24,919 bases of DNA from Candidatus Bathyarchaeota archaeon (GCA_003601725.1 PIYJ01000014.1:1-24919); one strand, 5' to 3'; shown: positions 1 through 7,155, counted from the first letter of the stretch. Notes: a model not told the origin generated them from the letters alone. Program-made: numbers and translations.

Positions 1-1014
1 TCCTCGACTTTAAGGCAGTGTATATGTTGCTTCTGATTCTAAGGATTCTCTCCTGCTCTTCCCTCGTCTCAGCGATCATAGCTTCATAGGCATTATTTTT
101 CTCAGCGATCTCCGAGATCCTTTCACACGTTGAGTACACTTCATCCTCGCTTGCCCCGGAAAGAATTATGATCAACTGTGCACTGCCGGTTTGAACGGGC
201 CACTCTTCGCCGAGATGCTCCGCAGCTATGTTAAGTTCCTTTATCCCGACATACTCGATAGCGAGGGGAACCACGCCTGATTGAAGAATCCGAGGAACCG
301 TGCCTATAGCGTCTCCGCGGCTCTCAAAGGGCAAGATTAACGTAACGGAATATTCACTCTTCGGATAAAGCTTTATCACCGCCTTCGTTATCACGCATAG
401 GGTTCCCTCGCTGCCGATTATTAGATGCATGAGATCATAGCCAGTGTCTTGAGGAGCATACCTCCCAGATTGAGGATCTCCCCGGTGGGCAGAACAACCT
501 CGACGCCTTTCACATAGTTCCTCATCACGCCGTACTTAACAGCTCTAACTCCCCCCGCATTAGTAGAGATCAATCCCCCGATCTGAGCGCCTTCATCACC
601 GGGATGAAGAGGGAAAAACAGATCCGCATCATCCGCCGCCTTAATCAAGTCTCCTAGGGTTGCCCCTGCCTCCGCGACGGCCATGAGATTTTCTCTATCA
701 ACTTCTATCTTATTCATCCGCTCCAATGAGAGAATTATGCCGCGTTCCGTTGGCACACAGCCGCCGACAAGCCCCGTTCTTCCGCCAACTGGGAAAACAG
801 GAATCCGCATATCATTTGCAGCTTTAAGAATCTGTGAGACCTCATCAGTTGAGGAAGGCTTCACTAGGATAAGGTCATCCGCGGCGGATGGCCTTAAAGC
901 GTCAGGCGTCTCGTCTCTCAGATAGCTCTCCATATATTCACGTTTTGTTACAACCCATTCCTCTCCAACAATATCCTTAAGATTCTCAATCATCTCCTCC
1001 AGCTTTCCCGTCAC
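1..1014 (-). pseudogene. glcD: FAD-linked 2-hydroxyacid dehydrogenase (GlcD/D-lactate dehydrogenase family), frameshifted and cut by window edge
   Basis: Flavoprotein expected to oxidise a 2-hydroxyacid such as lactate or glycolate and pass electrons to the EtfAB pair encoded just upstream. From a GTG start (1014) with a GGAGGGA-like ribosome binding site, the first frame gives a PCMH-type FAD domain: the FPVGGRTGLVGG pyrophosphate loop, then HPGDEGAQIGGLISTNAGG and GVEVVLPTGEIL. The frame then terminates early at 421. The family's next motif, TGYDLMHLIIGSEGTL, is intact in another frame, and coding continues in that frame to base 1 (ending near RSNIYTALKSR). The frames meet near 446-451, and restoring one A there gives LLKNTGYDL. 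The start overlaps the end of etfA by 29 nt. The lesion may be a true frameshift or an indel error in the assembly. The C-terminus lies outside the window. Confidence 0.85.
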
Positions 1015-2017
1015 TCTTCCCTCCTCTTCTGGCTTTATTCTTTATCTCGCGGATTAATAGGGGTATAACCTCATAAAGGTCTCCTATAACTCCATAATCT
1101 GATACGTTAAAGATAGGCGCGGTGGGATCCTTATTTATCGCGATTATCACATCGGAGTCTCTCATCCCAAACAAGTGTTGAGGAGAACCGGAGATTCCAC
1201 AGGCAATGTAGACCTTCGGCTTCACAGTGTTCCCGCTGAATCCAACTTGATGATCCTTGCTTATCCATCCCGCGTCGACCAGAGGCCTGCTTGAACCGAC
1301 AACCCCGCCTAGAGCTTCAGCTAATTCCTGGAGAAGCTTGAAATCTTCGGGTCTTCTGAGCCCTCTGCCCCCGGAGACTATGACCTCGGCGTCGGCGAGG
1401 TTAACCTCGTCTGCCCTTATCTTTTCAATGATCTTCATGCCTGTCTCCTCGATGACCTCGACCTTCATTTTGATTATCTTTCCCCTCCTATCGGTGTCTC
1501 TTTCCCGCATCCTCATTACCCTGTATCTCACTGTTGCCATTTGAGGCCTAGTCTTGGTTCTTATCTGAGCCATGATGTTCCCGCTGAAGGCCGGACGGAT
1601 CTGAATGAGATTCGCATCTTCATCTAGAGCTAAGTCTATGCAATCAGCCGTAAGCCCCGTCTTCAAAGCCGCCGCTATCCTCGGCGCTAGGGTTCTGCCG
1701 ATACGTGTCGCTCCGATAAGAAATATCTCAGGCCTTGTTTCCCTCACTAGCTTCACTATGTTCCGTCCATATCTTATTACATCGAAATCCCGAAGGGACG
1801 GATGATCATAAAGGAAGACATTATCGGCCCCTCGATAAATGAGCTCGGAAGATTTACTCTCCATCTGCCATCCAAGCAGCACCGCGTTTAGCTCTACGCC
1901 CAATCTATCCGCGAGCTCCCTTCCCTTTCCGAGAAGCTCATAAGAGACCTGATGGATCTCCCCATCTTCCTGCTCAGCGAAGATTAAGATGCTTCTATGT
2001 TCCCCCAAAGTTTTCAC
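986..2017 (-). CDS. etfA: Electron transfer flavoprotein alpha subunit
   Basis: 343 aa. Alpha subunit of an ETF heterodimer that shuttles electrons between flavin dehydrogenases and a quinone, NAD or ferredoxin partner. The C-terminal FAD domain is complete: SGGRGL near residue 215, VDAGWISKDHQVGFSGNTV near 247-265, IACGISGSPQHL near 271-282 and IAINKDPTAPIFNVSDYG near 292-309. The N-terminal alpha/beta domain covers about residues 8-200. There is no N-terminal [4Fe-4S] ferredoxin domain, unlike the alpha subunit of the Acetobacterium lactate dehydrogenase complex. The GTG start overlaps the etfB stop by 4 nt (GTGA), so translation is probably coupled. Order etfB-etfA-glcD implies one operon. 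Family assignment is firm; the electron partner is inferred. Confidence 0.95.
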   Translation of the reverse strand: MKTLGEHRSILIFAEQEDGEIHQVSYELLGKGRELADRLGVELNAVLLGWQMESKSSELIYRGADNVFLYDHPSLRDFDVIRYGRNIVKLVRETRPEIFLIGATRIGRTLAPRIAAALKTGLTADCIDLALDEDANLIQIRPAFSGNIMAQIRTKTRPQMATVRYRVMRMRERDTDRRGKIIKMKVEVIEETGMKIIEKIRADEVNLADAEVIVSGGRGLRRPEDFKLLQELAEALGGVVGSSRPLVDAGWISKDHQVGFSGNTVKPKVYIACGISGSPQHLFGMRDSDVIIAINKDPTAPIFNVSDYGVIGDLYEVIPLLIREIKNKARRGGKSDGKAGGDD

Positions 2018-2823
2018 CCTATTATGTTTAGTTCTTTAAGGACGCTTACGATTCTCCTAGCAGCCTCCTCCGGGTCTCCTTCAAATATTCGGCCTCTCCT
2101 CTTCTCGGTGTGAGGGGCATAAACCTTAGCGACGGTTGTCGGGGAACCGGAGATGCCGAAACGACCCATCTCAGCTACATCGGAGAGGGAATCAGCGGTC
2201 CACACGGTTATCTCAGCCTTCCTAGAGCGGATTTTATCCTTCAAGGTTGGGAGACGCGGAGTATTCGCGTCCTTCGTCACGGTGATGAGACCGGGAAAAC
2301 TTAACTCAATAACATAGTAATTCCTTCCCATCTTAGACTTAACGAGTATCCCATCTTCATTTACTTCTCGGATCTCTTCCACGTAGGCTACATGTGGGAT
2401 TCCCAGAAACTCGGCGACTTCAGGGCCGACTTGAGCGGTATCGCCGTCTATGGTCTTCTCTCCGCATATCACCAGATCGAAGGAGCCTAGCTTTTTGATT
2501 GCGCTTGCCAGAGTGTATGAAGTCGCTAGGGTGTCAGCTCCAGCGAAACGTGCATCCGTCAAGAGAATAGCTCTATCCGCGCCTCTTGCAATAGCGTCTC
2601 TAAGGGAAGATTCAGCGGTTTTCGGTCCCATGCTTATCGCTGTCACGGTGGCTCCTTTCTTCTCTTTTATCTGTACAGCTGCTTCTAAGGCGTTCAGGTC
2701 GAAAGGATTGATCACTGCGCCTGCTGAGCTTCTGTCCAGTCGTCCTGTTTTGAGGTTAAACTTGACTTTTTCGATGTCTGGAACTTGTTTTATGAGGACG
2801 ATTATATCGAGTTGATCATTCAC
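2014..2823 (-). CDS. etfB: Electron transfer flavoprotein beta subunit
   Basis: 269 aa, the usual length for EtfB. It starts with the IVLIKQVPD motif (about 8-16) and contains NPFDLNALEAAVQIKE (39-54). At about residues 121-137 it has GEKTIDGDTAQVGPEVAE. The form IDGDTAQVGP here, rather than IDDDxNQTG, is typical of the ETF group that includes electron-bifurcating members (established knowledge; bifurcation itself is an inference). The GTG start at 2823 follows a GGTGGA-like site. It is the first gene of a three-gene operon with etfA and glcD. An 8-bp inverted repeat flanks an A/T-rich stretch in its upstream region (see 2855-2894). Confidence 0.95.
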   Translation of the reverse strand: MNDQLDIIVLIKQVPDIEKVKFNLKTGRLDRSSAGAVINPFDLNALEAAVQIKEKKGATVTAISMGPKTAESSLRDAIARGADRAILLTDARFAGADTLATSYTLASAIKKLGSFDLVICGEKTIDGDTAQVGPEVAEFLGIPHVAYVEEIREVNEDGILVKSKMGRNYYVIELSFPGLITVTKDANTPRLPTLKDKIRSRKAEITVWTADSLSDVAEMGRFGISGSPTTVAKVYAPHTEKRRGRIFEGDPEEAARRIVSVLKELNIIG

Positions 2824-2854
2824 TCATTCCACCGGCTTTCAATAGAAGCCTAAC

Positions 2855-2894
2855 TATGATTCTTTAAGCAAAATAAAGATTGAAATGAATCATA
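2855..2894. promoter_or_regulatory. Inverted repeat in the etfB promoter region, possible operator
   Basis: TATGATTC at 2855-2862 is matched by its exact reverse complement GAATCATA at 2887-2894. The half-site centres are about 32 bp apart (about three helical turns). The A/T-rich spacer (2863-2886) includes a TATA-like stretch about 40-50 nt upstream of the etfB start. The placement suits an operator for a dimeric or looping regulator, but no function is demonstrated. Confidence 0.35.
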
Positions 2895-2923
2895 TTTAAT
2901 TAAATTGTTCTCGGCTTTTTCAG

Positions 2924-4381
2924 TTAGTATGCTCTTGCTACGTAGACTACCTTTTCAGCCTCTCGTTCGCATATGATGCATGGATGTTCCGGTTTCTCTT
3001 CGATATCGATTCTCTGCCCCCTTATCTCGCCTCCCGATTCCTCCGTGATCTTCTCTGCGCATTCAATGCTGCCGCACCAGCAGACCCTCGCAATCTTTTT
3101 AGATTTTATTGCCCTTCTAAGAGACTCTACGTCTGACGCGTCAACCGTCATATCCTTCAGAGTTGAAAGACTTTTATCCTTCAAGTCCCTCTTGATCTTT
3201 TCAAACGTCTCCTTTATGACCTGAACAGCCTCTTCAAAAGCCACGGAGATTCTTTTCAGATTCACCCTTTCACATATCGTTACGTGCTTATCTCTCACAT
3301 CTCTCGGGCCTACTTCAACCCTAACGGGAACACCGAACATCTCCCAATAATAATACTTCTCCCCGGGAGTTTTGTCAGTCTCATCTAGGTAAACCCGGAA
3401 CCCAGCGGCATTCAGCCTTTCAAAAACTTTCTTCGCATATTTTTTTATCTCATCTTCTGATCCCTTGTATGGTATGGGGACGATGACGACTTGAATAGGA
3501 GCTATTTCGGGAAGAAGCACCAAGCCGTGGTCATCCCCATGTTGAGATATTATGGCCGCTAATGTTCGGCTTATTCCAAATCCATAGCAGGTTTGGACTA
3601 CGTATCTCTGTCTTCCCTCGATGTCCTCGTAGGTGATGCCGAAGGCTTTAGAGAAGTTCTCGCCTAGATTGTGAACTGTTCCTATCTGGTTAACTCGACC
3701 ATCAGGATTCCAAGCGTCAAAGGCTATCGAGTAGGCGGCGCCAGCGAACTTGTCGAAGTCTGGACGCTTAAGAATATAGTAGCTCAACCCGAGGCTTTTG
3801 AAGACCTCATCGTAAATCTCCACGGCTTCTCTTACCTGTTTCTCCGCCTCTTCCCAGTCCCTGTGAGCGGTGTGAGCCTCGTTCCAAAGAAACTCTCTCA
3901 TTCTGAAGAGCGGCCTCGTCGCCTTCGTCTCGTATCTATAGACGCATACGCTTTGGAAGATCTTCAACGGGAGATCTGCATGAGATCTTATCCACTGAGC
4001 GAACATCGGATACATCGCAGTCTCAGATGTCGGTCTTAAAAGCATCCTCTTCTTCAGTTTTCTCTTTCCCGCATGTGTTATCCAGAAGACCTCTGCTGTG
4101 AAGCCTTTGATGTGTTTTGCTTCCTTCTTGAAGGAGTCCTCTGATATCGCCACGGGGAAGAGCATCGGGGCATGCCCTGTCTCCTCAAGTTTGCTCTCAA
4201 GCATCTCGGTTATTTTTCTTACTATTCTTGCACCCCATCCTTTGTAGACTGCGAATCCTTTGATGGGATATCGATTGTCCATTATCTCAGCGTTAAGCAA
4301 GAGCTCATCAAACCATCTACTGAAGTTTTCGTCCTTCTTCATTTCGAGCATCTCTCTGGATGTTTTGAGCTTGAAGTTCAC
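2924..4381 (-). CDS. proS: Proline--tRNA ligase, archaeal/eukaryotic type
   Basis: 485 aa. Class II aminoacyl-tRNA synthetase that charges tRNA-Pro. Visible family features are the class II core with motif 2 (RPTSETAMYPMFAQWIRSH, then VYRYETKATRPLFRMREFLW), the proline-site segment EAHTAHR, an HGDDHGLVLLPEIAPIQVV motif-3/anticodon-domain junction, and an anticodon-binding domain with YLDETDKTPGEKYYYWE. The C-terminal zinc domain supplies cysteines near 436, 441, 468 and 471 and ends in VYVARAY, as in archaeal-type ProRS. There is no editing insertion, as expected for this type. The GTG start follows GAGGAAAAG, and ATGs near residue 11 are alternatives. It is transcribed divergently from aIF2 beta. 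Confidence 0.97.
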   Translation of the reverse strand: MNFKLKTSREMLEMKKDENFSRWFDELLLNAEIMDNRYPIKGFAVYKGWGARIVRKITEMLESKLEETGHAPMLFPVAISEDSFKKEAKHIKGFTAEVFWITHAGKRKLKKRMLLRPTSETAMYPMFAQWIRSHADLPLKIFQSVCVYRYETKATRPLFRMREFLWNEAHTAHRDWEEAEKQVREAVEIYDEVFKSLGLSYYILKRPDFDKFAGAAYSIAFDAWNPDGRVNQIGTVHNLGENFSKAFGITYEDIEGRQRYVVQTCYGFGISRTLAAIISQHGDDHGLVLLPEIAPIQVVIVPIPYKGSEDEIKKYAKKVFERLNAAGFRVYLDETDKTPGEKYYYWEMFGVPVRVEVGPRDVRDKHVTICERVNLKRISVAFEEAVQVIKETFEKIKRDLKDKSLSTLKDMTVDASDVESLRRAIKSKKIARVCWCGSIECAEKITEESGGEIRGQRIDIEEKPEHPCIICEREAEKVVYVARAY

Positions 4382-4404
4382 CTTTTCCTCTTCATGGACT
4401 TGAC

Positions 4405-4462
4405 AGATCTAATAAATCTTTCATCCTTTTTGATTTTCAAACATTTCTTGGATAAATATTTA
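4405..4462. promoter_or_regulatory. Divergent promoter region between proS and aIF2 beta
   Basis: Two TATA-like boxes lie in the 117-bp gap. TAAATATTTA near 4452-4461 sits about 40 nt upstream of the aIF2 beta ATG. An A/T-rich box near 4408-4418, read on the minus strand, sits about 30 nt upstream of the proS GTG. Both spacings fit short-leader archaeal transcripts. Assigned by eye. Confidence 0.5.
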
Positions 4463-4498
4463 GGAACGAATCCTATTTAATATTGTGAGGATCCGTCT

Positions 4499-4909
4499 AT
4501 GAGCTTAGATTACAGAAAGATGCTGGATGAGGCTTATGCAGAGCTGCCCCCATCAGTCTTTGAACATAAAAGATTCGAGGTGCCGAGACCCCTCGTTACA
4601 ATCTCCGGTTCAAGAACCATATTTCATAACTTCAAAGAGATCTGCGACGTAATCAACCGTGATCCCAGCCACGTATTAAAATATCTGTCAAAGGAGATGG
4701 CTACGGCTACGGCGATGGAGGGAGGCAGAGTCATATTCCAAGGGAGATTTGAGGCTGAGACCTTTGAAAGGCTGATTAAACGTTACGTAGACCAATACGT
4801 CACATGCCCGGTATGTCGAAGGCCAGACACGAAGATCATCAAGGAGAAGCGACTCTACTTCTTACAATGCGAGGCATGCGGAGCCAAATCACCGGTGAGA
4901 CCAGTCTAA
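4499..4909 (+). CDS. eif2b: Translation initiation factor 2 subunit beta (aIF2 beta)
   Basis: 136 aa, the normal length of archaeal aIF2 beta. It is part of the aIF2 alpha-beta-gamma heterotrimer that delivers initiator Met-tRNA to the small ribosomal subunit. The N-terminal helix (YRKMLDEAYAELP), the alpha-beta core with SGSRTIFHNFKEICDVINRDP and HVLKYLSKEMAT, and a C-terminal zinc ribbon with C103, C106, C124 and C127 are all present. The ATG start at 4499 has a GTGAGGAT ribosome binding site at a suitable distance. A DUF424 gene follows 29 nt downstream on the same strand, and tRNA-Cys follows that. Confidence 0.97.
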   Translation: MSLDYRKMLDEAYAELPPSVFEHKRFEVPRPLVTISGSRTIFHNFKEICDVINRDPSHVLKYLSKEMATATAMEGGRVIFQGRFEAETFERLIKRYVDQYVTCPVCRRPDTKIIKEKRLYFLQCEACGAKSPVRPV

Positions 4910-4938
4910 AAATTTAAGCATCACTGGAAGCGCCAGTA

Positions 4939-5241
4939 TTGGAAGTATACGTCAAGATTCGAAGATGGGGCGGCCAAGTTCTACTAGCAGCCTGCGATGC
5001 TGACGTACTCGGCAGGACTCTTCAAGACTCCGACATAGTCTTCGAAGTGAAAGAGGAATTCTATAAAGGATTCAAAACCAACCTTGAAGAAGCTGTAAAC
5101 CTGATAGAAAAAAGCACAATCGTAAACCTAGTTGGATCTAAAATCGTCAAAAAAGCAATAGAAAGAGGCTACGTCCACCCCGAAGCCGTCATCGAAATAT
5201 CCGGAGTTCTACACGCCCAAATAGTTAAAATGCAACTCTAA
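4939..5241 (+). CDS. DUF424 family protein
   Basis: 100 aa, small archaeal protein of the DUF424 family, whose function is not established. Family-like features are the N-terminal VYVKIRRWGGQVLLAACDAD segment, DVLGRTL, an EEFYKGF segment, a central NLVGSKIVKKAIERGYV and the terminal VIEISGVLHAQI. It starts at TTG 4939, which places the conserved VYVKI strand at the N-terminus. No strong Shine-Dalgarno sequence precedes it, but a small hairpin (ACTGG/CCAGT, 4922-4936) does. The position 29 nt after aIF2 beta suggests co-transcription and a translation-linked role, as an inference only. Confidence 0.85.
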   Translation: MEVYVKIRRWGGQVLLAACDADVLGRTLQDSDIVFEVKEEFYKGFKTNLEEAVNLIEKSTIVNLVGSKIVKKAIERGYVHPEAVIEISGVLHAQIVKMQL

Positions 5242-5348
5242 AAACTTGGATGACCAAAAACAAGACGGAAAAATCTAACCTTCCCCCATCCGAAAAAATA
5301 ATAAAAACGAATAAGTCATGAATTCTAGAATTACCTAACAAATCCACA

Positions 5349-5424
5349 GCCGGGGTGGCCGAGTGGTTCAGGCGGCGGGCTGCAGACTCGCTGCACATGG
5401 GTTCAAATCCCATCCCCGGCTCCA
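5349..5424 (+). tRNA. tRNA-Cys (anticodon GCA), CCA encoded
   Basis: A full cloverleaf can be drawn. The acceptor stem GCCGGGG (5349-5355) pairs with CCCCGGC (5414-5420), and the D stem is GCC/GGC. The anticodon stem GCGGG (5375-5379) pairs with CTCGC (5387-5391) around loop CTGCAGA, giving anticodon GCA at 5382-5384. The T stem ATGGG/CCCAT encloses TTCAAAT. The discriminator base is T (5421), as expected for tRNA-Cys, and CCA follows at 5422-5424. No intron. Its 3' 24 nt are duplicated at 7100-7123. Confidence 0.97.
5401..5424 (+). repeat. Left attachment-site core (3' end of tRNA-Cys)
   Basis: This 24-nt stretch, from the last G of the T-stem 5' arm through CCA, is identical to 7100-7123. 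Bases on both sides differ at the second copy, so the match has sharp borders. T-arm to 3'-end identity is the usual footprint of integrases that target the 3' half of tRNA genes. Confidence 0.8.
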
Positions 5425-5802
5425 ATATAGACCCATGAATATGGGCACAGGAATCCATAATAAACCTAAAAATATCTGCGTTTAGTTCAACAGTCGTATC
5501 CAAAAAGAAGTAACAAAACTAATGAAACAAGGCTTCGAGTTTTTCATACCTTCGGGGATAAAAATGTTTATTCAGAAAGCACAAACTTTGATCCAATCCT
5601 CGTCTCCTTTTGGGCCCACAGAATTTTTTCTTTATAAATGAAGTGATATTTCCAGAAAGATTTGTATTACTTCTGTCTGGAACGTGATCCACAACCTTAT
5701 TGCGTTTCTAATAAAAGTCATAATTTGCAATTAATATTTTTACAGCATTACAGAAAACAGTAAGATTCATATATTTTTATTGAAAAATGTAATAATGTAA
5801 AT
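5425..5802. other. Gene-poor A/T-rich left part of the tRNA-Cys element
   Basis: No convincing gene. The stretch begins with a small hairpin (CCCAT-GAAT-ATGGG, 5431-5444) a few bases after the tRNA CCA, possibly a transcript-end structure. A 39-codon ATG ORF at 5522-5641 lacks a clear ribosome binding site and resembles no family I recognise. The A/T-rich stretch near 5768-5780 could be the TATA box of the downstream regulator. Confidence 0.4.
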
Positions 5803-5820
5803 TTGTTGGGGGGAACTGTC

Positions 5821-6435
5821 TTGTCAAGGTTGGAGGATAAAGTGGAAGAACTTAGAAGAGAGATTTCAAAGCTCGCTAAAGAGGTGGAGAAACTAAAAAG
5901 CAGAAAAGAGAAAAGTGCTTTAGAGTCCCAACTTGGCCCACCCGAAACAGTATCTTCTTTAATTCAAATATTAATAAAACAGCTTCCGGATAAGCCTGAC
6001 GCTGGAATGGCTTTCTTCGGCGGAATCCAAAAGAAAGGCGGAAAAATCAAGTCAAGCTACTTTAGCGGACACGATATTGAAAGCCTTCTGAAGTGCTCAC
6101 CAAAGAGGATTGCAAAGCTTCTCTCACCCTTTTCCAGCGAGCAAAGAATATTGATACTGAAGACGCTAATTGAGGGAGATAGAAGTTCTTCAGAACTGAG
6201 CCAAGCAACGGGCCTTGAAGGGGGACAATTATATCATCACTTAAAGGAGCTTGCCCTCGCCGAGTATATCGAACAGAAGGAACGAAGACTCTATTCATTA
6301 ACTGAGAAAGGACAAATGGCTTTATTGACAGTTTTAGCCATGGCCTGCACTCTTGAAAAGAGAGTCATTCCAGAGGAGGTTGAAGCAACCTTTTGGGTGA
6401 CCAGAAAAGAAGAGAAAACAAAACAAGCAGATTAA
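5821..6435 (+). CDS. Coiled-coil plus winged-helix (ArsR-like) DNA-binding regulator
   Basis: About 204 aa from TTG 5821, or 210 aa from TTG 5803. I prefer 5821 because a GGGGGGA tract lies about 7 nt upstream. The N-terminus is a heptad-rich coiled coil (DKVEELRREISKLAKEVEKL), probably for dimerisation. A central glycine- and lysine-containing segment (FFGGIQKKGGKIK) follows. The C-terminal winged helix includes LLSPFSSEQRILILKTLIEG, the recognition-helix region ELSQATGLEGGQLYHHLKEL and the wing YIEQKERRLYSLTEKG. The architecture suggests a transcriptional repressor or a structural DNA-binding protein of the element. It is convergent with the toxin-antitoxin genes, 42 nt apart. Family level is good; targets are unknown. 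Confidence 0.8.
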   Translation: MSRLEDKVEELRREISKLAKEVEKLKSRKEKSALESQLGPPETVSSLIQILIKQLPDKPDAGMAFFGGIQKKGGKIKSSYFSGHDIESLLKCSPKRIAKLLSPFSSEQRILILKTLIEGDRSSSELSQATGLEGGQLYHHLKELALAEYIEQKERRLYSLTEKGQMALLTVLAMACTLEKRVIPEEVEATFWVTRKEEKTKQAD

Positions 6436-6477
6436 AAAATTATCCTTATCTTATGAAACAGATTTCTTCACTGCAAT

Positions 6478-6735
6478 TTATCTTTCATAGATTGATTTGC
6501 GGTGGCCGATCGTTCTGATTATTACTTGGTCCTTTGTTATTTGGTAGATTATTCTGTAGTCCCCAACTCTAAGTGATAGAAGTCCGCTGAGGCGTCCCCC
6601 TAACCTTTTTCCGCTGAACGGTTTCTCTTCCAGGATCTTAACTCTTCTGAGAACTCTGATATGAACCTCTCTATCGAGTCTCTTAAGCCTTCTCAGAAAC
6701 TCTCTAGTGAAGAGTAGTTTATACTTCTTGCTCAT
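6478..6735 (-). CDS. RelE/ParE superfamily toxin
   Basis: 85 aa. The small basic fold of RelE-type mRNA interferases is visible: KLLFTREFLRRLKRLD at the N-terminus, a long helix (VHIRVLRRVKILEEKPF), then GGRLSGLLSLRVGDYRIIYQI and the C-terminal TIGHRKSIYER. R56, R61, H78 and Y83 are the type of residue used by RelE nucleases, so it is probably active on ribosome-bound mRNA (family knowledge). Its start overlaps the antitoxin gene by 17 nt, the usual antitoxin-then-toxin order. It lies inside the tRNA-Cys element, where it may stabilise it. Confidence 0.92.
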   Translation of the reverse strand: MSKKYKLLFTREFLRRLKRLDREVHIRVLRRVKILEEKPFSGKRLGGRLSGLLSLRVGDYRIIYQITKDQVIIRTIGHRKSIYER

Positions 6736-6949
6736 TAAGGTCCAGCTCTTTCAGGAGCCTCTCAAAGTCGATTAATCTGCCTTCTCGGATGTCTTCTTCG
6801 CTGGCTTTGACGCTCTCCATAAGCTCTTCATCGCCTAATACTTCCAGAGTTTCCATAAGCTCCTCTAGAAGTAGACGTATCTTGGGCAATTCCTCTCTGA
6901 GGATTCTTAGATTCTCACGATCTTCCTCCGTAAAGACAGCCTCAACCAT
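6719..6949 (-). CDS. Antitoxin partner of the RelE-type toxin
   Basis: 76 aa from ATG 6949. It has a long, acidic, helical N-terminal half (EEDRENLRILREELPKIRLL) and a C-terminal tail (EEDIREGRLIDFERLLKEL) typical of RelB/Phd-like antitoxin tails that wrap the toxin. A longer reading from GTG 6991 is possible. However, a TATA-like box (near 6976-6985, minus strand) would place the transcription start near 6954, favouring the shorter form with a very short leader. It probably autoregulates the operon, as is usual for such pairs. Confidence 0.8.
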   Translation of the reverse strand: MVEAVFTEEDRENLRILREELPKIRLLLEELMETLEVLGDEELMESVKASEEDIREGRLIDFERLLKELDLNEQEV

Positions 6950-6975
6950 ACTCAAAACACCAGCTGAACAGTCTA

Positions 6976-6985
6976 GATTTAATTC
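6976..6985 (-). promoter_or_regulatory. TATA-like box of the toxin-antitoxin operon
   Basis: On the minus strand this reads as an ATTAAATC-type box about 30 nt before the antitoxin ATG at 6949. That is the spacing expected for a nearly leaderless archaeal transcript. It lies inside the longer possible reading frame and so argues for the shorter start. Confidence 0.45.
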
Positions 6986-7099
6986 CAACACTGTCCTATT
7001 AAAGGATTCTTCATAACAGCACTAGGAGCTATGCTTATATATACATGTCTGAAAGACTAAAATGACCTGTGCATGTGTCTATAATTTTCCCGTGCCTAT

Positions 7100-7123
7100 G
7101 TTCAAATCCCATCCCCGGCTCCA
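7100..7123 (+). repeat. Right attachment-site core (tRNA-Cys 3' fragment)
   Basis: Exact 24-nt copy of the tRNA-Cys 3' end (T loop, T-stem 3' arm, acceptor 3' arm, T discriminator, CCA). Upstream bases do not form the rest of a tRNA. This marks the right border of the inserted element. Confidence 0.8.
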
Positions 7124-7127
7124 TTTT

Positions 7128-7155
7128 GCCGGTAAATTTTTTAAGCAGCACCGGC
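7128..7155 (+). terminator. Hairpin followed by T-run, possibly the ancestral tRNA-Cys terminator
   Basis: GCCGGT (7128-7133) pairs with ACCGGC (7150-7155) and is followed by a run of six T's near 7158. It starts only five bases after the duplicated CCA. It could therefore be the original tRNA-Cys terminator, displaced by the insertion. This is an inference from position. Confidence 0.4.

Larger units (their letters stand above)
5401..7123. mobile_element. Small integrase-less element in tRNA-Cys (about 1.7 kb)
   Basis: The exact 24-nt direct repeat 5401-5424 / 7100-7123 brackets a self-contained set: a winged-helix regulator (5821-6435, plus) and a convergent RelE-type toxin-antitoxin operon (6478-6949, minus). 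The tRNA gene stays intact on the left, and only a 3' fragment is left on the right, as produced by site-specific integration into a tRNA gene. No integrase, replication protein or structural gene fits inside. It may be a decayed island, a deletion derivative, or a satellite mobilised in trans. The repeat and gene content are seen directly; the integration history is inferred. Confidence 0.65.

Noticed and set aside
2450..2815. 121-codon open frame on the plus strand
   Set aside because: It lies wholly opposite etfB, whose protein is clearly family-like. The antisense product has no recognisable features.
3671..4039. 122-codon open frame on the plus strand
   Set aside because: Antisense to the conserved core of proS; low-complexity hydrophobic composition typical of shadows.
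7100..7123. Second, degenerate tRNA-Cys gene
   Set aside because: Upstream bases form no D or anticodon arm, and identity stops abruptly at the T stem. An attachment-site copy explains it better.
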